Below, one piece after another: positions 17,417 to 30,300 of a stretch of DNA of 64,000 nt. Position numbers and translations under genes: made by a program. How positions within the stretch are numbered: position 1 is the first letter of the stretch; the number at the start of each line of letters is the position of its first letter. The notes below the pieces were generated by a model. The model was not told the origin of the DNA. It worked only from the letters and a program-made list of their open reading frames with translations, and made no database searches. The DNA is from Pythium myriotylum (Eukaryota; Oomycota; Peronosporomycetes; Pythiales; Pythiaceae), in assembly GCA_023091665.1 (NCBI GenBank), contig JALJCQ010000025.1, positions 372,001 to 436,000 of the forward strand, written 5' to 3'.

Positions 17417-18517
17417 CTAGAGCGCGCGCGCGAACGACGCGGCGACGTACTCGCTGGCGTCGTCGAGAGCTTTCTGTGCGATTGGTATCGGAAATGAGAG
17501 GAATCCATGGGGGACGTTTGGAAAGATATCGATCGACCACGAAGTGAGACCATCGGCATTCGCCTTGGCGAACAGCCTCTTGGAGTGGGGCAGCAAGATG
17601 TCGAGTCCCGCAGCTTGGATGTACACTGGAGAAAGGCCGCGGAGGTCGCAATGCACTGGAGAGGCGTCACCCCACTTCGAGGTGTCCTCGCCTCGAGATG
17701 GGTAGTAAGCGTTCCAAAAGCCTTCGACCGCCTTATCGGCGAGGATGCAGTGCGGAAACTCACGCTCGTCCGTCGGGGTCATGTCCACGAACGGGTAAAA
17801 CAGAACTCCCGCGAGAGGCAGTCGAGATGCATCTTCATCGCGCTGGCGGAGCAGCGTCGTCATCACGAGTCCGGCTCCGGCGCTGTCACCAATGAGAATG
17901 ATCTGGCTCGGCAACAACTTCTCCTCGTCAAGTAGGAATTTGTACATAGCGTGGGCATCCTCTGGGCCACACGGGTAGGGGAACTGTGGCGCCTTGCGGT
18001 AGTTGGCCAGGAGAATATCGACTTGGATATTCTCTCCAAGTTTGTCGCGGAGGCGGGTTTCGATTCGCTTCTGCAGTGGACTAGCGAGTGCAATGTGAGT
18101 GCTTGGGCAGCAATGGACAAATCCGCCGCCGTGGGTGAATAAAACGACGAAGCGATGTGTTGGCGCTGCGGGATTGTTGCACGCCTTCACCCAGACATAT
18201 TCGAGGCCAATGTGGGAGAACTCTTCGGTTACGGTGCCATCCCTCTCAGTGGCGGCAGCACCGCTGCGCCTCCCGTCGATCTGACTTTGTCGCCGACTCG
18301 CCTCTGCGTTAGCAGGAAGGTTCATACGGTCCCCGTAGTTGCTTGAGGCCGATCGCGCTACACTCTGAAGGATATCGATGAGGAAAGTCCACTCAGGGTA
18401 GCGTGGCTGGAATCCGCGAGCGGCATATGACATAGCTGCGAACGTGGCAGCGCCTGCCAGGTGTAGGATAACGCCGGGCACCTGCCACTTGGAGCTGAAA
18501 AATGCGACGGCAGACAT
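17417..18517 (-). CDS. HSL/arylacetamide-deacetylase-type alpha/beta hydrolase
   Basis: The protein has 366 residues. An N-terminal hydrophobic stretch (GVILHLAGAATFAAMSYAA) suggests a membrane anchor. The oxyanion motif HGGG is at residues 129-132, the nucleophile Ser212 in GDSAG, Asp306 in GLDILLPHS and His337 in NVPHGF: a complete triad of the hormone-sensitive-lipase family. The expected role is ester hydrolysis of lipids or xenobiotics at the ER or another membrane. The ATG at 18515-18517 begins right before the anchor. Nothing ties it functionally to the TSR2 gene downstream. Confidence 0.88.
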   Translation of the reverse strand: MSAVAFFSSKWQVPGVILHLAGAATFAAMSYAARGFQPRYPEWTFLIDILQSVARSASSNYGDRMNLPANAEASRRQSQIDGRRSGAAATERDGTVTEEFSHIGLEYVWVKACNNPAAPTHRFVVLFTHGGGFVHCCPSTHIALASPLQKRIETRLRDKLGENIQVDILLANYRKAPQFPYPCGPEDAHAMYKFLLDEEKLLPSQIILIGDSAGAGLVMTTLLRQRDEDASRLPLAGVLFYPFVDMTPTDEREFPHCILADKAVEGFWNAYYPSRGEDTSKWGDASPVHCDLRGLSPVYIQAAGLDILLPHSKRLFAKANADGLTSWSIDIFPNVPHGFLSFPIPIAQKALDDASEYVAASFARAL

Positions 18518-19985
18518 GAACGACGTGGTCTAGACAGCTTCGAGATAAATAAAGAATGGGAAACCATCCGGTCGGCAGCGAGCGATTGGGATCTCTGATT
18601 ACTTGGGAACTTATTGGGTGATCACTTGCCCCGAAGGAAATGTCACAACTTGAACACGGGCGAACTCTCGTGCAAGCGGGATGCGTCGGCTGCTGACTGT
18701 GTGATTCATTTCTCGCCCAGCGAATGTTGCAAGCTCACACGATGACGTAAAACCAGTCGCCGTTCTCCAACGATTTTAACCCTTTTCGAGTGAACAGATG
18801 ACTTGAGTTGTGTTCCTGACGCGAAGATTTTGATTTGGATGTATAAGGGGAACCCACTGCAAGAAGCTCCCCAAATCAACCGTGACGTCGTCTGATGAGT
18901 CTTCGCAGACTATTCGTGTGGAGATGGACATCTCAGATGGCGGACTCCCGAAGTCGGCGATCGTTTGGTGGAATCGCATCGCAGCTGCGGGTACTGTGCA
19001 TGAAGTGGGTAATTCTGCTGCCAGACGGAGAAGATACTAGCAGTGTACACTTTGGCATGAAGTGATATTCGATCGATTCAATTTACGTACGCAGACACCA
19101 AAAGTTCATGGGCGTTTAACATTGGAGCGGCCTCGAAAGCAGAGACTCCGTGAACGATACTATCGGCTTGGGCATCATAGTGGCCCCATGAACTGCGGCT
19201 TTATGGGAAGCACACTCAGCGCTGCCCGACAGGAGTGCATACTACATATTCTGCATGAGACACTGCCACCAGTGCGAACATTCTCGTGGCCAGGGCCAGG
19301 TGGGTTCAGAGTGGCCCAGCACGTCAGTGCTGTTCGGACTCGCACTGAGTGTGGTTAAAGTGACGCATGAGTGTGCGTCACGTGCACATTGAGTGAAGGT
19401 TGGTTGTCAACCTGGGTTGACAACCTCTGGGGGAAACATAGGAGACAGAGAACGCAAGGAAGGCCAACTAGCCGCATTAAGCTGATGCCTAGCGTAACCT
19501 ATCGAATATGATCACTCTTCCATTAACGTCAGCAAAGGACTGCGCAAGTGATATTCATCACGGCTCCATGCGATGTTCGTGATCAATAGCATTCTGTTGC
19601 CGGTAGACTCTCGACGCTCTCGCGCGTGGGATCCTACCAGAGCGTCTCGAGGGGATTCCCCGACCCGAAGTCGAGGTCCGGCACGGCGATCCTGAGCGTC
19701 ACCTTCTCCATTGCCGTCTCCAACGCCACCGCCGTCTCCACGCTTTTTGTTTGTTTTCTGCTGCTTGTTCGTTTCGCTTTTGTCTTTTGATTTCTGTATT
19801 TTGGCTTTTTGTTTCTGTGTGTGTGGCATAAGCCTGACCTATATCGTTGGAACAGTTCCATCTCCACGACGGAGGCTTGTAGAACGTCTACACAACGAAG
19901 TCGGTCAAATTTGAAGTTGTCCTCTCCAATTGAATCCGTGTCTTCCCAGCAACTGAGGTGAGCAGCGGACTATGGAGTGGGCTGC
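18518..19985. other. Intergenic region with small hairpins
   Basis: No gene is supported; the frames are short and lack motifs. Two perfect small hairpins lie close together: 19360-19381 (GTGACGCA, 6-base loop, TGCGTCAC) and 19402-19425 (GGTTGTCAAC, CTGG, GTTGACAACC). Confidence 0.6.
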
Positions 19986-20324
19986 TTAGCACCGTTCTTT
20001 GGTGTCAGTCGCAATGCAGCGGTCGACGTAGAAACGGCCGTCCGCGCATATGCCACTCACGGAAGGGTCCCCCGTAGGCTGGAAAGTCGTTCCTTTGTAT
20101 TCCACCAACCATGTTGGCCCGGAGCCGGAGACATCCAACGGTGCTTGGATACGGAACCTCGCCTTGAACGACTCTGCACCTGCCAGAGCACAGTTTCTGG
20201 AGGGAGCATTGACAATGCATCGGAGAATCAGACACGAATACCAATACTTCGAGCTGTACTGGGCGTAAACGGGATCGAGTGCCATGATCGCAGAGACGAT
20301 CCCAGCAGCGAGCAACTTCATCAT
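19986..20324 (-). CDS. Small secreted six-cysteine protein, copy 1
   Basis: The protein has 112 residues: signal peptide MMKLLAAGIVSAIMALDPVYA and a mature chain with six cysteines (31, 36, 45, 92, 103, 112) in the order CLILRC...NC...GIC...RC...C. I recognise no named family. The size, secretion signal and even cysteine number are those of a candidate apoplastic effector or structural secreted protein. A 112-residue paralog lies at 59746-60084 and shares VEYKGTTF and the whole cysteine frame. A decayed third copy lies at about 20985-21210 on the other strand. Upstream sequence is shared with the paralog, including an initiator-like element at 20378-20394. Confidence 0.8.
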   Translation of the reverse strand: MMKLLAAGIVSAIMALDPVYAQYSSKYWYSCLILRCIVNAPSRNCALAGAESFKARFRIQAPLDVSGSGPTWLVEYKGTTFQPTGDPSVSGICADGRFYVDRCIATDTKERC

Positions 20325-20377
20325 CGGGGACAAGCTTGACCGAAGAGGCGAGGGGCAGTGGCAGTGCCGAGTGGCTT

Positions 20378-20394
20378 GTAGAATTCGGAATGGG
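20378..20394 (-). promoter_or_regulatory. Initiator-like element of six-cysteine protein 1
   Basis: Read on the minus strand it is CCATTCCGAATTCTACA, about 55 bases before the ATG. The paralog has CCATTCCGCATTCTTCC at the matching place (60157-60141), close to CATTYYNCAWTTT. Confidence 0.5.
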
Positions 20395-20559
20395 ATCCCT
20401 TTGGGTTGGTGGCGCTCCGATCGTCGTGAGGCTCGCGTCCATAAGGATGCGGAAGCCAGCATCGACGATTTGCCGTTGTGGGTGAGAGGCATCAACAAAG
20501 CTAGAGTCCGGATGCTCTTAGTGCAAAGGTACTGTATCTCGCTGGCACGATTACAGTTG

Positions 20560-20723
20560 TTCACCTAAACCGACGGCTGCGTGGAAACCAATTTCTGAAG
20601 ACTCGAGGTTAGTCTCGTGGGAGATCAAGGATGCAATTTGAATCAATGCGACGAAGCCACAGGGATGGAGACGCTCCCCATGGCAACAGTTTGCTTTGCG
20701 GGAAGCTCAACTCGCTATAATCT
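20560..20723 (+). repeat. Diverged dispersed repeat, shared with 60993-61155
   Basis: It shares long blocks with 60993-61155 in the same orientation, including GGTTAGTCTCGTGGGAGA and CTCCCCATGGCAACA / CTCTCCATGGCAACA. It is non-coding as far as I can see. It lies at the same relative position, beyond the start side of the six-cysteine gene, at both loci. Confidence 0.75.
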
Positions 20724-20905
20724 CGTGTATTTCTGCCAAAGGAGCTAGAGAAGGCGAACTTTGAGTCCAGGAATCGCCAGTCGGTTCTAGGACTCAAAAT
20801 TTGTCTTCAATGGCGACTTGGGAAAGGTCCGGAAAGTTTAGTGTTGAGCATGTCGTGGCTCCAGAATTTGCTAAGGCGATATTGGCACAAAACAAGGTGG
20901 CAAGT

Positions 20906-20994
20906 CCACGTCGGGGGCGAGCTCGGGCCATCACCACCCCGTCTAGAAGCTCAATCATCTGGGGATCGACAAAGGCTTTCAGTCGCGGAGTCTC
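20906..20994 (-). pseudogene. Fragment of the unrecognised 438-residue gene at 62213-63529
   Basis: The minus strand encodes LKAFVDPQMIELLDGVVMAR, matching LKAFVNPQMLGLLDWMVMTR in the ORF at 62213-63529. The DNA match covers about 90 bases (20906-20994 with 62383-62470). Nothing else of that gene is visible here, so it is a truncated relic. Confidence 0.65.
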
Positions 20995-21210
20995 CACGCA
21001 CCATCGGGAGCCTGTTCTCCAGTAGGTGCCGAGGCGTTCAAGGCAAGGTTTTGGTATCCGAGCAGAGCCTGACATTTCCGGCTCTGGTCAGTGGAATACA
21101 AAGGAACGACGTTCAAGCCCACAGGGAAAACCCAACGTCCGTGAGTCGCGACTGCGCGTGCAGTCGCTTCTTCGTCGGCCGCTGCACCTTGATCAAGTCT
21201 AACAAGCTTG
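20985..21210 (+). pseudogene. Decayed copy of the six-cysteine secreted protein
   Basis: On the plus strand, across at least three frame changes and two stops, one can read APSGAC-type sequence, GAEAFKARF, AEPDISGSG, VEYKGTTFKPTG and RFFVGRCT. These match the paralog at 59746-60084 more closely than the neighbour at 19986. The signal-peptide end is missing. It directly abuts the 5' region of the HECT gene. Confidence 0.75.
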
Positions 21211-21341
21211 CTGTTGTCCTGAGCTGCTCACAAGTTGAAGTGGTTCTCTCAATTCAAATTTGAATCGTGCATCGGCAACTCCATCACTATCCGACTCCCC
21301 CCTTCCCATCATGCGACTCCTCGGCGAGGCTCCGTGACTGC

Positions 21342-24300
21342 ATGGGCCAGCGAGAGAGCTCGCCGCGCGCGCCGCGCCGCGTCAACCCTCGCTGGGCGCG
21401 CGTGGCGCTCGCGCAGCTGCGCGACGAGGCGTTTCTCGACCAGCAGCGCCGCCGTCAGGAGACGATCGCCGGCGCGCGGCAGGCCAGCGGCGCTCTCCGT
21501 CGCCACCGGAGGCGCCGCGGCGTCTTCGTGGACGCGCCGACGCGAGGCGACCATGCCGTGTGGACCACACTGCTGCTCAAGGACAAGAAGCAGCAACAGG
21601 AAGCAGAAGAGGAGGGAGAAGACGAGGGAGAAGACGCGCGGCTCAACGCCGTGGAGAGAGCGCAGCTCGAGGACGAGAGAGAGGACGAGCTGCTGAACGC
21701 GCTCGTGCTGCTGGGCGACCTGCCGCAGCCGAGCAGAGCCGCGTACTTGCTCTGCCACCTCGACGACCAGCTCGCCAAGCTCTGCGCCGTGCCGGACGCC
21801 GTCGCGGACGTCGTGGCGCTGCGACGCGACATCTTGCGCGATGTGTACGACGCGGTCGCTCTGCAGCATAATCAGTACAAAGCGGCAGCGATGGCGTTCC
21901 AGGCGACCGTCGATCTCTTCACTCGCATGAAGACGCAGCCGGTCGAGGCGCCAAAGAACAAAAGCGTGCCGACGACCGCGAGCGGGAAGACCTCTGCGGA
22001 GGCGGCGCTGGCGTCGTCGTTCGTGACGGAAATGCTGAGTGGCTTGCTGGACGTGGCTCCTGTCGAGCTGCATGCACAGAAGCGCGAGATTTTGCGCGAA
22101 ATCGCGACACTGATTGATGCACTGGCGCCGCAGTCGTTGGCGATTAAGAAATCAAACACGCTCGAGGGCAACCCACGACAGCTTGTCCAACAGCTTCAAC
22201 GCTTTTTGCTCGCGATCGTCAGAAGAGAAGACGCTTCGAGTGACGCAGCGTTCGACCTCGCCGACCGAACGTTAGCGATGAAGTGCCTCATCCAGTTGGC
22301 AGGTGCAAGCGCATCGGCTGGCGATCTCCTGCTTGTGGTTAGCGTGTTGCTTGGCATCGGTGAAGAGTTGTCTCCTGTCGTCGGTGCCACAACATCGCCC
22401 ACACAAGTGCCCTCCCCACCGAAGTCCGTCCGCTCGAGCTACGCACCTTCACCTCCACGAGTGAAGTCCGAGAAAAGCCCGAAGCGTGAGCACATCCACC
22501 TGAAAGAATACGACGCTGACATTGTCGCTGAAGATGAACGCGTAGATCTGCTAGACGAGGCCGCGAACGTAGCAGTCGAGCAGCGACTCAAGCACGTCCA
22601 CAAGCAACGCGCGGATTTGGGTGTTAAAGGCGAGCTCGATGGCCAGACAACAGCAGTGGATCAGCTTCTCTCCTCCCACGCAAAGAGGAAAACTGGTGCG
22701 AAAAATCCTGTTGTCGCGCATACAAAGTCTGCAGTTTCCAACATTACCATCATCAACGGATCGGCGTCGAATGGGCATCGCGTAGGACCTCAAGCACCAC
22801 CACACATAAGTAAACTCAGCCTGAAGGTGGTGAAGGATGACTTCAACAATGTATCACTCGAGGCTGATGTCAACTTTTCGCTCGATGTGACGTCGTCTCA
22901 AAGTGCTATCCCATCCACACGCTCGCCAAAGCACCACGCATCTTTCCCAGTCACTCTGCACCCGAAATTCCACCAACTCCGAGTCGGGAGTGTACTCAAA
23001 GAAATTGATCAATTGAAGCCTGTGGTAACGTTACGACAGCATCTCGGTAAGGTCGTCACAGATCGTCCGAATGTGAACGGGTTCCACTTTGCTAGTGAGG
23101 GATTCGAAGACGATCATGAAGTCTGGAGTTGCGGCCAGAACTCATACGGAGAACTCGGTCATGGGGATTCCAACAGTCGGAAGACATTTGAACGCGTAGA
23201 GGCCTTGCAGCAAAAGGACGTTGTGTACATCAGCGCAGGTAATGAACACACAATTGTGCTGAGTGCTGATGGAACAGTTTGGACATGTGGATATAATGAT
23301 AATGGGCAATGTGGCCTCGGTGTGACGACCAGGGTGAACCATCTGACTGAGTTGCAGAAGCTTGGAGATGCGGTCGTAACTCAAGTCCACGCTTACAATG
23401 GTTGCGAACACAGCATCTTGGTAACGCAAGACGGCCGGGCAGCATCTTGCGGCTACAACTACCGTGGCCAACTGGGGCATGGTAGCACTCAAAGCGAATC
23501 TGTTCCTAAGATCATCAGAAGCATTGAAGGAAGGTTTGTTCGCCTCGTGTCATGCAGTTTCTACCACACAGCAATCACTTGCGATCACGGCCCGACAGGA
23601 AAGAGTCAGGTCTACACGTTTGGTCGCAATGACTACGGTCAGCTTGGCCATAGCGACACAATCGATCGCAAGGTCCCACAGTGCGTCGAAACATTGCATG
23701 ACCAGCACGTCGTGTCCGTTGCGTGCGGCCAGTATCACACCATGGTTGTAGCATCATCTGGAAAACTTTATGCTTTTGGTAAAAACGACTATGGTCAACT
23801 CGGCATAGACGCGGCCGAGAATCAATTAAACCCGGTCCATGTGAAACATGGTTTAGAACGTCAAAATTGCTTGGAAGTTCGATGCGGCTACTATCACTCG
23901 ATGGTGTTGTGCGCGGGGGCCCATCTGTTTGGGTTTGGACGGAATGACTATGGGCAACTAGGACTGGGGAAGGCAAGCAACTCTTTAGCGACGAATATGC
24001 AGTTACAGCAACAGCGATTCGCTAAACCAGTGATCCTTGACGACTTAGAGGGGAAAGATATCGTGCGGTTCGCGTGTGGCTGCTATCACACTGTCGCTGT
24101 GTCAGACAACGGTATCCTGTATGTTTTCGGCCGGAATAATCACGGTCAACTTGGAACAGGGGACACGCATGAGCGATTTTATCCGTATCCGATAGACGAT
24201 TTCGTTGGGAAGCGAGTCGCCTTGGTTGCCGCTGGATTCTATCATACATTGGTTCTCACTGGGGGTAAAGACGACGACGTTGACAGGGAGCAAGATATCA

Positions 24301-27300
24301 GTTTTCACTCAAATGATCCCGGTTCAAAAGTCGTCAATTGCGACAATGGCGAGCAAGCGGAAATCTTTGCAATCACCTGCTCGTCAATTCTAGCAACTTC
24401 TTGCGTAAGGAATCTCTTTGAGGACAGGCTGTGCCAAACGACCAAGGTATCCCCTCATCGCATGAGTGGATTGGCAAACGGAATAGTTCTCCGAGATCCT
24501 ACAGTCGACTTTGAACACGACGACGGTCGAACGGAAGATCGCAAAGGTTCCAGTTCAGTTGATGGCATTTTCAGTGATTTGCTTGAGACCACCGGAGGAA
24601 TTAGAAAGTTGAACCTCTCAGACGACCGTGATGGCATTGCTCCGATGTCAATGGGACAAATAACAGCGACGAGTGATTCGATCGAAGTTGCAATAATCAT
24701 CGTTGCTCTGCTTGACCGGCTATCTCAACCGTTTTTAGCCAAACGTGGGGTGTATTATCCCCCCGCTCATCAAGTGGGCACAAGCGAAATAGAAGCTTGG
24801 TTAAATTCTGATGCCAGTCTCATTGACGTTGTTGAGGGCTTGTTCGAGCCTTGTTCGATAGATGCAAGTGCAGCAACCCTTTCAACTCTCTCTCAACTGA
24901 TCACCCAATTATTATATCGCAGATTTGACGCCTTCGCTGCATCTCAAGTTGGAATGGAAGTGACTTCCAACTCGGTGATGCTTCAGAAGCCTTTAACCAT
25001 CACTGGGCAACTGCAAGTGTATCTTCTTGGCGCATGTACCCGAATTCTTCGAGCAAATATCCTTCAACTCGTTCGATCTGGGGCAAGTAGCGTACTTCTT
25101 GCTGCCCAGAATTCTTGTGGTGCAGACAACGGTGATCTTACGCGATTCAGGAGTCTTAGCGATATGATTGTCGCCATCCAAAAAGTCCGTTCTGTCCTGC
25201 TGGAAATCATATCCAAGAGCGTAGGCTGCGATGGTTTATTGCACGGATCACATGGACTAGAAATCAACACCCCCCTAACCTTGGCAGAGGCAGTCGATAC
25301 TCTCGTTGCGGGTGTCGAGATCTTCTTCCCTTGCCAATGCCTCCGCGTTAAGCTGCTTGTCTCACTCTTGACTTGCGAATCGCAAATTGCAACGGTGGTT
25401 TGTGAAATGTGTAGGTCATTTGATTGGACCAAATTTAGTGTTCAAGTCGCACCAGTCAAGCGACGACTACTACTGATGCTTCTGAATCAATTTTCGAGTG
25501 ATGTGTTTGTTGTGAAATTGCTTCCTATCTTCAGCTCGGAAGTTTGCTCGTCTGTGTCAAGTTGCATACCGGGATTCGAAGCGCTCAGATGCCTTGTGGA
25601 GGCTGTACTTCATCGCTTGCATTGCCACTTCTTGGAGAGCCTAGGGCAGATCTCACCCTCCGACGGAGCTGAAGAAGCTGGGACACCATCGAAGTCTTCA
25701 GTTGATGATTCATTAATCGCAGCATTAGTTGGCTTGCTTGATGCGATGCTCAAGCACTTGGCATCCGATGTGAGTTATTGCAAGCGATGGACGATGCATA
25801 TTAGTTTAGATCCCAGTATGAAATTACCGGCTCGATTAGGCGCTGTTGTGTCTCAAGCATTTTGTGTTACACGAATGGGACCCGACGAAGACAAAACCGA
25901 CAGCTTTCCGAGGGAGTGGCGATGCTATGCGGAAATTGCAAAGCGTATTCTATCCCATTCGAACGATGTCATGTTGCAAGTGCTTTCACGTGGTCTCGCC
26001 AGTCCGACACGACGCTCCTATGGGGAATACTCGGTGTCAAATACTTCGCCAAAAGCTGGTTTCAGGCGGCGCATATCAAGGATTTTAGAACGGTCGATAA
26101 TTCACACGCTGCTCCCTGTTCTACTCGACTCAATTGAGACTTTCGCTCACATACCCGCTTTTGCTGCGTGCTTCATCCATCCATTGAGCTCCCTCTTGGA
26201 TCTTCTCGACAAGTGGAACTCGTCGAATCCAGATATTAAGCATTTCGCGGACCTCGACTTTTCATGTACGTTGAAATCAACAACGACAAGTTTGGCCGGT
26301 CTCACGACAAAAAAGCAGAGTGGGTTAGAATCGAAGTTCTCATCAGCTGCAACGACTCTGGACGGATCATCGAAGACCACCAACGCACTTTCGCTGCCGT
26401 GGTCATTGCTGCTTGAGAAAGAATTAGCGTTGGTATGTGCCAGTATAGTCGTTACCATTACTACAGGAGATCCTCTCGTCTCGCTTGTTGACGCCGACAT
26501 TGATTCTCGGACTGTTCCCTCTCCTCAATTGCGATATGACAAGTGGCACGTTTCTCCACTATTCAAAGGTGGATTGTCGACCGATTTTATCCATAATAGC
26601 CTTGTCGTTGAATCCACGCTCTCTCGTGCAATTCCCTATACTCCACCATTGAGGGGATTCGAACAAGACGGCTTCACGCCAACATTTCGTGTCGAAATTC
26701 CGGGTCAAAGCACACAAGATGAAGACAGCAAATGTGGGTTCGGTGTCACCACCAACCCATACTCGTGTCTTAGAAGCTCCGTCGTTCGTCGATTCATCGC
26801 GCAGATGGCTAGAACTAAGGGCATCGATGATCCAGAGATCCAACCAATCGTGCAGCAATTCTGTCAGTGGATACGAGAATTGCACGCTCTAAGAGACCCA
26901 GCATATCGCATGCTCGTGCGTCAATCATCAACCTACAGCAAATTTCAAGTTGAAATTGCCAGCCCACATGTCTTCAATGACTCGGAGCTCGAAGAAATAT
27001 ATTTTGCTGCGGTTCTTCATCATCACGCACTGTCATCGTTCGCGCTGCTGGTTGCTGTCGGTCGATTTACAAGTGCTGCTGTCGCAAGCGAACCACCCAA
27101 GTCTTTAACTGAGAGCTGGCGAATTGTTGCCGGCTTCCGGAAACGAATTGTTGCTGAGCGAACTGCTATAAAAAATGCTCAAGATATCGTTTACTCGCAA
27201 GTTCACATCTTGGAATTCCAGCGCGAAGTCATCAACCGATTGCATTTGCTGTTGTTTCTAAACGTGGATGGTGAGGACGAGCATAAGCTTCGTTTACTCG

Positions 27301-30300
27301 ATGGTGGCTTTGTCGCTCCGAGCGATCCGGCTTATATGTTACGCTACTGCTTTAAGACTGAAAGATCCATTGACCCTGCTCAGAGCCTGCGTTCCCATAT
27401 GAGCTCCTCTTATGGGGCCGATGGGATCCCGTTTCTAGCTGCGTTCCCATCAAGTCGATGGCGTCGTGTTCGCACGCTCTTCCATGTCGTGGCTCGGTGG
27501 AGGTCGGCTGTTCGCTCGATAGTAAATATCCACATCGCGCCGTTGGCATCTGCGCTCATTGAGTTCGTCATGGCAGACAAAAGCGATATTGGAGATGTTA
27601 TCGTCTTTGCTCACGAACTACTCGTCGAACCTTGCCGAAGACTCGCTTTCTCGACGCGTGGATTTGAATTGGCATCGGAACTTTTACGGACACCAAGGCT
27701 CGAGTGTGTGCGCACATGCTTCCTCCGGCAACTCGCGCAAGCCTCAAATCCGAGAGCGTCTCCAGCAGGTTCACATGAACGCGCCAACATCCAACTCGCA
27801 TGCGCAAGCTTTGCTTATCATGAATTGCAACGCAATGCACAAAATGACTTCCTGGCACTGTTGGCTCAGATAATGGCCGACAAGGTAGCGTCTTCTCCAG
27901 AAAATGCCCCTCGTCACTCAATTGAGTCGGTGCTACTCGTTCTGTTACGCTGTTTGAGTCTGACACACTTCACATATGATCAATATGCATTCATCAACGA
28001 CTCCGGCCTAGTTCAGGCACTTTTACAATTATGGCTGGGTGAAGATGACTACGTTGGCATTCAGCCGAACGGGAGCCTTAATGACAACATCCGGGCTATT
28101 GAAGCGTTGAGTTCTCGCGAAAAGCGCGCCGCGCAACCTGCAGACTCCTTCAGTAGGACTTTCTCACAAGCTGTATGGGCTCTGGTTCGAGGTGTTGTTC
28201 TTCACTTTGGTTCATCGTCAAGCGTCGGTTCAGATAAGGCTAAACCGTGTGTACCTGTATATCCGGCGGGTTTCGATATCTTCGAAGCTCTTGGAGGCAC
28301 CGGAAGTCAACTGCTACAACTCGCTAACAAGGCATTCTTGCGCCAACCATCGGACGTACTCAAGCACGCTGGGAGTTCCGTGAATGCAACAATCCGTCGA
28401 AGCTTCGAGATCATTGGCGCGCCCCACCGCTTCTCATTCTTGACCAAGGGTCTGACTTTTGGATACAAGGATATGACTGAGCCAGCCTCTGGACTGCTTG
28501 CAATGTCCCCACTTGTCAAGCCGAGCGAGTTGAGCATTACAACATGGATCTACGCTTCGCCGCCCCACCAAACGCAGCAATTGGACCAACAGGAATCCAA
28601 TCCAAGTCTTCAAGAAGAAAGGCAAATCGTGTTTGTCCGCGGCAGCGAACGTGAGATCTCTCCCTACTTACTTCTATCACGCGATATGGATAGTAAGTGG
28701 CAGCTGGAAGTTGGTGTGGCGGTTCACATCACCCAAGTGACAGCACTGACATCAACACGACTGCTATGGGAGAAAATCACCTCGAAAGAATCCGTGCCAC
28801 CTCGTAAGTGGACTCATGTCGCGATAATCATGGAAGGGGCAAAGCTTCGCCTCTACATCAATGGCGTTCTTGACAGTCAGCGATCACTCTCTGGTCCTCT
28901 GGCAATAGCCATGAATAACGGCAGAGTGGATCACGATTTCTGTTTTGGACGGAAACCTCCCATTGAAATACCAACTTCTGACCAAGAATGTAGCAGCGAG
29001 CAATACCGAGCTCCCATTGCGATGGAATTTTTGTCGGCGCTTCTGTCAGCGAGCTCAATAACGTCCAAGTCGCTCATGGCTCTGAATCCAACCGATACAC
29101 CCACCACTGTGCGGAGCTTCCATGGTCTGCTGAGTCACTTCCGTTTTCACAATCGCTCGTTGTCTCCTATTCACGTTCGAATTGTATTTGATGAGAAGAA
29201 GCCAGCGAAAGAAGACGACTTGAACTCGAAAATAGCGGTAAAACGATCACCTCAAGCGGCGACGCAGATTCTACAGCTCCACGCAATGCTTCGAGTCATG
29301 GTTGAGTCGGATGAGGGTCGTGTGCATCTGGCAGACGTGTCCTGGACATTACAGCTGATGGAGGTCGTCTTGACATGCCGCGAACATGTGCCAGTGATAT
29401 CAAGCCTACACCTCTTGCGTGAGATTCTCATCCTCCAATCCCCGAAGTTGGTCAACAACTCTTTTCGGGAAGCTCGAGGGATACTTAACCACGAGTATGG
29501 ATTTGTGGGCCATATGCTCTTCATTGTTGGCGTTTGTATCTCTCCAAGCACCCTTGAGTCTGTCGAACTCCCGATTCCAGCCATTGTGAGGCGGTTTCGG
29601 CCCACCAGTGCAGAACCTGGCTGCGCCATCGAACTTCGAAACTCGACAGCAGAGCGAATGCTAGAGGAAGATCATTGTGGCCTTGATGCGATATGCCTAG
29701 CTAACGAGCTCACAACGATGATGTTGAAGTTGGTTCAGCATACCCAAAGTGATTTCTGGAGACATGAAATTTTAAGCGTAGTCGCCAGCGTGCTCTGTGA
29801 CGACGTGGTAAATGACAGAAAGGGCAGTCTCACTTGGTTCCTGAGGCTTGGAACTCTGTATGTTCTCGGTGGGGTCTCAGGAGCTCTGATCACTGGAGAA
29901 GAAGTGAAGATTGCTGGCACTCAGGATCGAGCTACTATTGTAACTGTCGATGATGGTGTGTTCGCGAACTCTCGGCAGGGTGGCAGAAGGCCCAGAGGAA
30001 CTCAAACTGCGACATTTTGTGTTTCCGTCCACGGCGGCTTGGAAGAAAGAGACATGCAACCGTCGTGGCAGGATCAAGTGATTACTTATTGCGCTTCGTT
30101 AAGGCGACAACTTCTTCGAGACCAAAATGCAAGTCACTTCCATAGATTCACCAATAACGAAGCTGGGAATGATCAACATGAACCGTTCATCCGCGTGCAT
30201 TGCGATGATGTAGAACGTGCTCCATCCCCGTACGCAGTGCTCTTCCCCACAAATGATGCTCAAGATACGCTCACAGCTGACACTGCAAAAAAAATGGCCA

